A stretch of DNA of 12,065 nucleotides, from positions 1 through 12,065 of the forward strand of contig DFZB01000052.1 of assembly GCA_002382025.1 (NCBI GenBank), given 5' to 3'. The notes below the pieces were generated by a model, which was not told where the DNA came from, did no database searches, and saw only the letters and a list, made by a program, of their open reading frames with translations. Shown piece after piece: positions 12,052 through 12,065 of this stretch (the stretch's first letter is position 1; every line of letters starts with the position of its first letter). Both the position numbers and the translations under genes were made by a program. This DNA comes from Patescibacteria group bacterium UBA4067 (GTDB lineage Bacteria; Patescibacteriota; Minisyncoccia; Minisyncoccales; Minisyncoccaceae).

Positions 12052-12065
12052 CATTATTTCTGTAA

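Overview
The window is an AT-rich segment of a tailed-phage genome with a siphovirus-type (long, non-contractile tail) structural module. Every gene I accept lies on the + strand. TAA, TAG and TGA are all used as terminal stops, so the standard bacterial code applies. Strong Shine-Dalgarno (SD) sites of the GGAGG type and several hairpin-plus-T-tract terminators suggest a low-GC Gram-positive (Bacillota-like) host. That host assignment is an inference and is not proven by anything here.

Layout. Positions 1-746 are almost gene-free: two intrinsic terminators, a 39-codon zinc-finger remnant, a possible 28-codon ORF, a repeated GATAAGTATRCTATATA motif and a consensus-like promoter (614-641). Positions 747-1592 hold one long reading frame cut by a single in-frame TAA; its C-terminal half carries a CxxC-x13-CxxC zinc module. 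A small zinc-ribbon protein (1725-1913) and a winged-helix replication initiator (1938-2615) follow. Immediately downstream of the initiator lies an iteron cluster (2626-2790), so this block looks like a plasmid-style replicon. After a small unknown gene (2871-3092) comes a 426-base non-coding stretch with a GC-rich hairpin and two copies of an 87/88-base inverted-repeat unit. Next are a small coiled-coil protein, a two-helix membrane protein that is possibly holin-like, a shortened RuvC-like protein without its catalytic acids, and a PD-(D/E)XK nuclease.

From 5127 on the order is that of a siphophage virion module: scaffold, decoration protein, major capsid protein, head-tail adaptor, head-closure protein, gp10-like neck/tail-completion protein, tail terminator, major tail protein, tail assembly chaperones G and GT joined by a -1 frameshift at A AAA AAC, a short tape measure protein, and a distal tail/baseplate-type protein. 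Terminator hairpins after the nuclease, the major capsid gene and the major tail gene probably set relative expression of the highly expressed structural proteins.

No terminase, portal, integrase, lysin, tRNA or CRISPR is visible. Absence of terminase and portal directly before the scaffold is unusual. With the iteron replicon it makes a phage-plasmid or a rearranged phage genome plausible, but the window alone cannot decide. The least explained elements are the paired inverted-repeat units at 3204-3475, the stop-interrupted zinc-module gene and the GC-rich hairpin at 3101-3142.
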